DNA of 7,996 nucleotides from an uncultured Clostridia bacterium (GTDB lineage: Bacteria > Bacillota > Clostridia > Christensenellales > DUVY01), in the NCBI GenBank assembly GCA_937895465.1, contig CALAYY010000020.1, positions 1 to 7,996 of the forward strand, in the 5' to 3' direction. Numbering within the stretch: the stretch's first letter is position 1; the number at the start of each line of letters is the position of its first letter. This document shows, in pieces, positions 6,894-7,996 of the stretch. The notes beneath the pieces were generated by a model that saw only the letters and a program-made list of their open reading frames with translations, was not told the origin of the DNA and searched no databases. The position numbers were made by a program, and so were the translations under genes.

Positions 6894-7259
6894 ATGAAAA
6901 TAGATATAGCTAAACAGAATAATGTTGATATTGCTATTATAAATAGCAGTGAGATATTAATAAAAGATGTTCAATCAGCATTGGATTTTATAGCAACAGT
7001 ACAGTATGAGAGCGGTTGTAACCGTATAATTTTGAATAAATATGCAGTATGTGAAGACTTTTTTCATTTAAGCACCAAACTTGCAGGAGAAATATTACAA
7101 AAGTTTATTAATTATCATGTCAAAATAGCCTTTATCGGAGACTTTTCCATATATTCTAGTAAGAGTTTGAACGCATTTATCTATGAGAGTAATAACGGAA
7201 AAGATATATTTTTCTTTCAAGATGAAAAACTGGCAATTGAGAAATTAAGTTTGATATAG
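6894..7259 (+). CDS. DUF4180 domain-containing protein
   Basis: A 121-residue soluble protein, recognised as DUF4180 from its characteristic run of motifs: the IKDVQSALDFIATVQYESGC region at 23-42, RIILNK, CEDFFHLSTKLAGEILQKF at 53-71, VKIAFIGDFS at 76-85, and the signature SLNAFIYESNNGKDIFFF at 91-108. The length covers essentially the whole domain. There are no membrane helices or signal peptide. The family's biochemical role is not established to my knowledge, and I do not assign one. The start ATG has only a weak purine-rich site (AAGAGATG) upstream. It lies 48 bases after the XRE gene with no terminator between, so the two are probably one unit. It ends with TAG, the only non-TAA stop in the window. 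Confidence 0.88.
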   Translation: MKIDIAKQNNVDIAIINSSEILIKDVQSALDFIATVQYESGCNRIILNKYAVCEDFFHLSTKLAGEILQKFINYHVKIAFIGDFSIYSSKSLNAFIYESNNGKDIFFFQDEKLAIEKLSLI

Positions 7260-7264
7260 TCTTA

Positions 7265-7293
7265 TTATCATACAGCTGTTAAAATGATATAAT
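7265..7293 (+). promoter_or_regulatory. Extended -10 promoter for the nitroreductase gene
   Basis: TATAAT at 7288-7293 is preceded by TG one base upstream (TGATATAAT), the extended -10 form. TTATCA at 7265-7270 matches 4 of 6 consensus -35 bases at a 17-base spacing. The 8-base palindrome ACAGCTGT (7272-7279) lies in the spacer and could be a regulator site. The predicted start near 7300 leaves a leader of about 28 bases. A second TATAAT at 7299-7304 lacks a good -35. Confidence 0.6.
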
Positions 7294-7327
7294 AATCATA
7301 TAATATTAATTAATAGAGGTTAAAAGA

Positions 7328-7891
7328 ATGAATGAAGTACTAAAAGTAATAGCAGAACGTTATACATGCCGTGATTATAAAGACCAGATGCCCAGAGATG
7401 AGATGTTAGATGCGATTGCCCAAGCGGCTATAGAAGCCCCAAGCGGAATGAACCGTCAGGCATGGCGTGTAATTATCGTTCAAGACCAACAATTAATTGA
7501 GGATTTGGCGGCTGAGGGAATGGCTTATATGCAGAGCTTGGAAGATAAGTCCATGTATAACAGAATTATAGAACGAGGCGGTAAGCTGTTTTATGGTGCG
7601 CCTTGTATGATAGTTGTTCCAATCGACCCCAAGCAATACGGACCTGCATTAATTGACTGCGGTATATTGTGTCAAAACATCGTTTTAGCAGCCACATCTT
7701 TAGGACTTGCCAGTACAATGTGCGGTCTTACTGGTACAGCGTTTGCAAGCGGTAAGCGTTCGCAAGAATTTGCCAAACGGTTAGGTTTTCCTGAGGGCTA
7801 TGCTTTTGGATGTTCGGTATTATTAGGCTATGCCAATTCTAAAAAACTGCCCCATGTTCCCGACAAGGATAAAATAATATATATCAAATAA
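7328..7891 (+). CDS. Nitroreductase-family flavoprotein
   Basis: A 187-residue predicted cytoplasmic FMN-dependent oxidoreductase that would use NAD(P)H to reduce an unknown substrate (nitro compounds, quinones or similar). The phosphate-binding start RYTCRDYK (11-18) is the family's 'R.S.R.f' site. APSGMNRQAWRVIIV at 37-51 is the usual 'aPS..N.QpW.fivv' FMN-contact segment. A later conserved region includes APCMIVV, DCGILCQNIVLAATSLGLAS (110-129) and GFPEGYAFGCSVLLGY (153-168). The length is typical of the single-domain members, with no ferredoxin domain. The start has AGAGGT at 7315-7320, 7 bases from the ATG. It has its own promoter and terminator, so it is probably transcribed alone. The physiological substrate cannot be read from the sequence. 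Confidence 0.9.
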   Translation: MNEVLKVIAERYTCRDYKDQMPRDEMLDAIAQAAIEAPSGMNRQAWRVIIVQDQQLIEDLAAEGMAYMQSLEDKSMYNRIIERGGKLFYGAPCMIVVPIDPKQYGPALIDCGILCQNIVLAATSLGLASTMCGLTGTAFASGKRSQEFAKRLGFPEGYAFGCSVLLGYANSKKLPHVPDKDKIIYIK

Positions 7892-7915
7892 TTAAGATAA
7901 AAATGAATAAAACAT

Positions 7916-7947
7916 AAAAGCGTTAGGTATTATCCTAGCGCTTTTTT
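7916..7947 (+). terminator. Strong intrinsic terminator after the nitroreductase gene
   Basis: A 12-bp stem pairs AAAAGCGTTAGG (7916-7927) with CCTAGCGCTTTT (7934-7945), with one G-T wobble, around the loop TATTAT. It is followed by a run of six T (7942-7947). It lies 24 bases after the stop codon and is a textbook Rho-independent terminator on the plus strand. Confidence 0.92.
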
Positions 7948-7956
7948 GTATAAGAA

Positions 7957-7979
7957 AACCCCACGTTAGACGTGGGGTT
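7957..7979. repeat. Perfect hairpin at the window edge (terminator or IS200/IS605-type end)
   Basis: AACCCCACGT (7957-7966) and ACGTGGGGTT (7970-7979) form a perfect 10-bp stem with a 3-base TAG loop. On the plus strand it is followed by C and six A, not T. On the minus strand it is followed by TTTTCTTATAC, so it could terminate a gene arriving from beyond the right edge. Short hairpins of the CCCCACG...CGTGGGG kind also occur near the ends of IS200/IS605-family elements. With only 17 bases beyond it, the two readings cannot be separated here. Confidence 0.6.
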
Positions 7980-7996
7980 CAAAAAAGCTTATAGCT

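Noticed and set aside
1..7996. Possible TGA reassignment, since none of the nine genes ends in TGA
   Set aside because: All proteins have normal full lengths under the standard code and use TGG for tryptophan. Nine stops are too few in an AT-rich genome to mean anything.

Overview
The window comes from a low-GC, AT-biased bacterial chromosome, most likely an uncultured member of the Firmicutes (Clostridia-like). This rests on the codon bias, AGGAG/AGAGGA-type ribosome binding sites, hairpin-plus-T-run terminators, and gene families common in that group: a PucR/CdaR-type regulator, an XRE regulator with a membrane tail, and DUF4180. All genes read cleanly in the standard bacterial code. I see no tRNA, rRNA, CRISPR array, prophage gene or transposase gene.

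Layout: (1) 1-1388, plus strand: the 3' part of rpiB, followed 17 bases later by a PucR/CdaR-like regulator, ending at a hairpin terminator at 1396-1420. (2) 1420-3023, minus strand: a two-gene ABC importer unit of the nitrate/sulfonate/taurine/pyrimidine-precursor family, transcribed ATPase then permease, with no substrate-binding protein in the window. It converges on the regulator. (3) 3024-3217: a divergent intergenic region with a clear plus-strand promoter (TTGATT, 17 bases, TATAAT). (4) 3218-6121, plus strand: an 81-residue two-helix membrane protein and the complete valyl-tRNA synthetase gene valS, with no T-box leader in front. (5) 6122-7259, plus strand: an unexplained stem-loop leader, an XRE regulator with four membrane helices, and a DUF4180 protein. 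(6) 7265-7947, plus strand: a nitroreductase-family flavoprotein with its own extended -10 promoter and a strong intrinsic terminator. (7) 7957-7979: a second perfect hairpin at the right edge. It may be the end of an IS200/IS605-like element or a terminator for a minus-strand gene beyond the window.

The window is mostly housekeeping and ordinary accessory genes: pentose phosphate metabolism, solute import, tRNA charging, a membrane-linked regulator, and a flavin enzyme. I found no convincing undescribed multi-gene system. The points most worth a second look are the leader hairpin between valS and the XRE gene, the XRE-membrane/DUF4180 pair, the lack of a T-box at valS, and the edge hairpin.
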